A stretch of DNA of 5,352 bases, taken from assembly GCA_022759165.1 (NCBI GenBank), contig JAEMPT010000011.1, positions 1-5,352 on the forward strand, read 5' to 3'. The position numbers were made by a program, and so were the translations under genes. This document shows positions 4,726 to 5,352 of this stretch, piece after piece; position 1 is the first letter of the stretch; each line of letters opens with the position of its first letter. This stretch comes from Thermoprotei archaeon (GTDB taxonomy: Archaea; Thermoproteota; Thermoprotei_A; Sulfolobales; Fervidicoccaceae). Below the pieces are notes generated by a model. That model was not told the origin of the DNA. It saw only the letters and a list, made by a program, of their open reading frames with translations, and did not search any database.

Positions 4726-5234
4726 GGGAAGTGTTTGGGTTGCCAGAGATAATCGATAATAAAGCAGAATTTACGATAAGGAATGCGACCCACGAAGACC
4801 TACCTCAAATCATAAAAATAAATACGGAAGCGTTACCCGAGAACTACCCGGAATTTTTCTTTGTTTATCATCTGGAGAACTGGGGAAAGGCCTTTTTTGT
4901 AGCCGAGGCCGATGGCAGAGTTATAGGGTATATTATGAACAGAATCGAAACAGGTTTGGGATTTATCAGAAAATTCATTGTGAAAAAAGGCCATGTCGTT
5001 TCGATAGCTGTCTTAGAAGGTTACAGGAGGAAGGGCATAGGCGAATCTCTCATGAAAAAAGGCATGGATAGTATGCGCGATGACTATGGGGCTAAGGAAG
5101 TTTACTTGGAAGTCCGGGTTTCAAATGAACCCGCAATAAGGCTATATGAGAAACTAGGTTTCAAAAAGGTTAAGGTAATTGAAGGATACTATAGCGATGG
5201 AGAAAACGCATACCTCATGGCTGCTCCTCTATAG
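4722..5234 (+). CDS. N-alpha-acetyltransferase, archaeal Ard1/RimI-type GNAT
   Basis: A 170-residue GNAT protein strongly resembling the Sulfolobus N-terminal acetyltransferase (SsArd1), which transfers acetyl from acetyl-CoA to the alpha-amino group of proteins, with broad specificity. Visible features are FTIRNATHEDLPQIIKIN (17-34, beta1-alpha1), the substrate-loop LPENYP (38-43, with the active-site-type Glu40), VAEADGRVIGYIM (60-72), KKGHVVSIAVLEGYRRKGIG (88-107) with the acetyl-CoA pyrophosphate loop RRKGIG, YLEVRVSNEPAIRLYEKLGF (128-147) and GYYSDGENAYLM (155-166). The archaeal enzyme is cytosolic and modifies nascent or finished proteins. The TTG start at 4722 overlaps the previous stop (ATTGA), implying translational coupling. 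TTG at 4740, 11 bases after GAGGG (4724-4728), is an alternative that would remove six residues and leave the domain intact. The protein is full length. Confidence 0.95.
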   Translation: MREVFGLPEIIDNKAEFTIRNATHEDLPQIIKINTEALPENYPEFFFVYHLENWGKAFFVAEADGRVIGYIMNRIETGLGFIRKFIVKKGHVVSIAVLEGYRRKGIGESLMKKGMDSMRDDYGAKEVYLEVRVSNEPAIRLYEKLGFKKVKVIEGYYSDGENAYLMAAPL

Positions 5235-5261
5235 CTCAAGCCTAGTAGCATATTTCAAATA

Positions 5262-5269
5262 TTCTTTTT
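5262..5269 (+). terminator. Possible weak terminator after the acetyltransferase gene
   Basis: A TTCTTTTT run about 28 bases after the TAG stop is the only T-rich stretch here. It is short, so confidence is low. Confidence 0.3.
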
Positions 5270-5293
5270 CAGCAAGAGCTTAGAAATTCGCTA

Positions 5294-5338
5294 AAAACGT
5301 TTTCGCGTCTCAAGGCAGGGATACTATCCTTATGGATA
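5294..5338. repeat. Palindrome, partial copy of copy B's left end, and small hairpin
   Basis: The 3' intergenic edge contains the perfect palindrome AAAACGTTTT (5294-5303), then a 20-base stretch (5303-5322) matching 16 of 20 bases of 4205-4224 in copy B (shared TCGC, TCAAGGC, GGGAT), then a hairpin TATCC/GGATA with a TTAT loop (5325-5338). The hairpin of copy B is not preserved in the 5303-5322 match. This may be the start of another related element that continues outside the window. Confidence 0.35.
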
Positions 5339-5352
5339 ATGGCTTAGTTTGC

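Noticed and set aside
4434..4793. Minus-strand 119-residue ORF
   Set aside because: It runs antisense to the DUF131 gene and the start of the acetyltransferase, which both have family signatures.
1..5352. CRISPR array or tRNA gene
   Set aside because: No regularly spaced direct repeats were seen, and no segment shows the GGTTC-type T-loop in a cloverleaf arrangement.

Overview
The window looks archaeal. The SsArd1-like N-terminal acetyltransferase, the DUF355/adenosine-specific kinase, the stand-alone TRAM protein and the TIGR00304/DUF131 membrane protein are all typical of archaea. Start sites carry AT-rich TATA-like boxes, transcription units end in T-tracts, and four genes appear to start with TTG. 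The acetyltransferase closely resembles the Sulfolobus enzyme, so the TACK/Thermoproteota side is my best guess; I cannot name a genus.

Layout: a PLP-dependent class I aminotransferase (82-1281, +) ends at a T-tract and faces a minus-strand pair: a TRAM-domain protein (from 2413 or 2428 down to 2120) whose stop codon directly abuts the start of an adenosine-specific kinase (2119-1613). A third minus-strand gene (3172-2546) encodes a conserved-looking protein of unknown function with a possible winged-helix region and a C-terminal coiled coil. It is divergent from a plus-strand group: a PHP-domain phosphoesterase (3266-3955), an overlapping small 2[4Fe-4S] ferredoxin (to 4185), a two-helix TIGR00304/DUF131 membrane protein (4474-4725), and an overlapping GNAT N-alpha-acetyltransferase (4722-5234).

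The two longest gene-free stretches, 1282-1612 and 4186-4473, are not empty. Each holds a structured segment of about 220 nt with patchy but collinear similarity to the other: a shared left block, a shared GACTGCCCC core, and a terminal hairpin followed by an A/G-rich tail ending in CA. The overall pattern, especially in the second copy, resembles the right end/omega-RNA region of archaeal IS200/IS605 (tnpB) elements, but neither has a tnpB gene. I interpret them as tnpB-less relics, MITE-like elements or stand-alone structured RNAs. The second copy also has a GC-rich left hairpin just downstream of a TTAC, and part of that left sequence recurs near the window's right edge. This is the most interesting part of the window, and the transposon identification rests on pattern memory, not a search.

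The protein-coding genes are mostly housekeeping (amino-acid metabolism, nucleoside phosphorylation, RNA binding, N-terminal protein acetylation). The PHP-ferredoxin pair suggests a shared but unidentified redox or phosphoester role.
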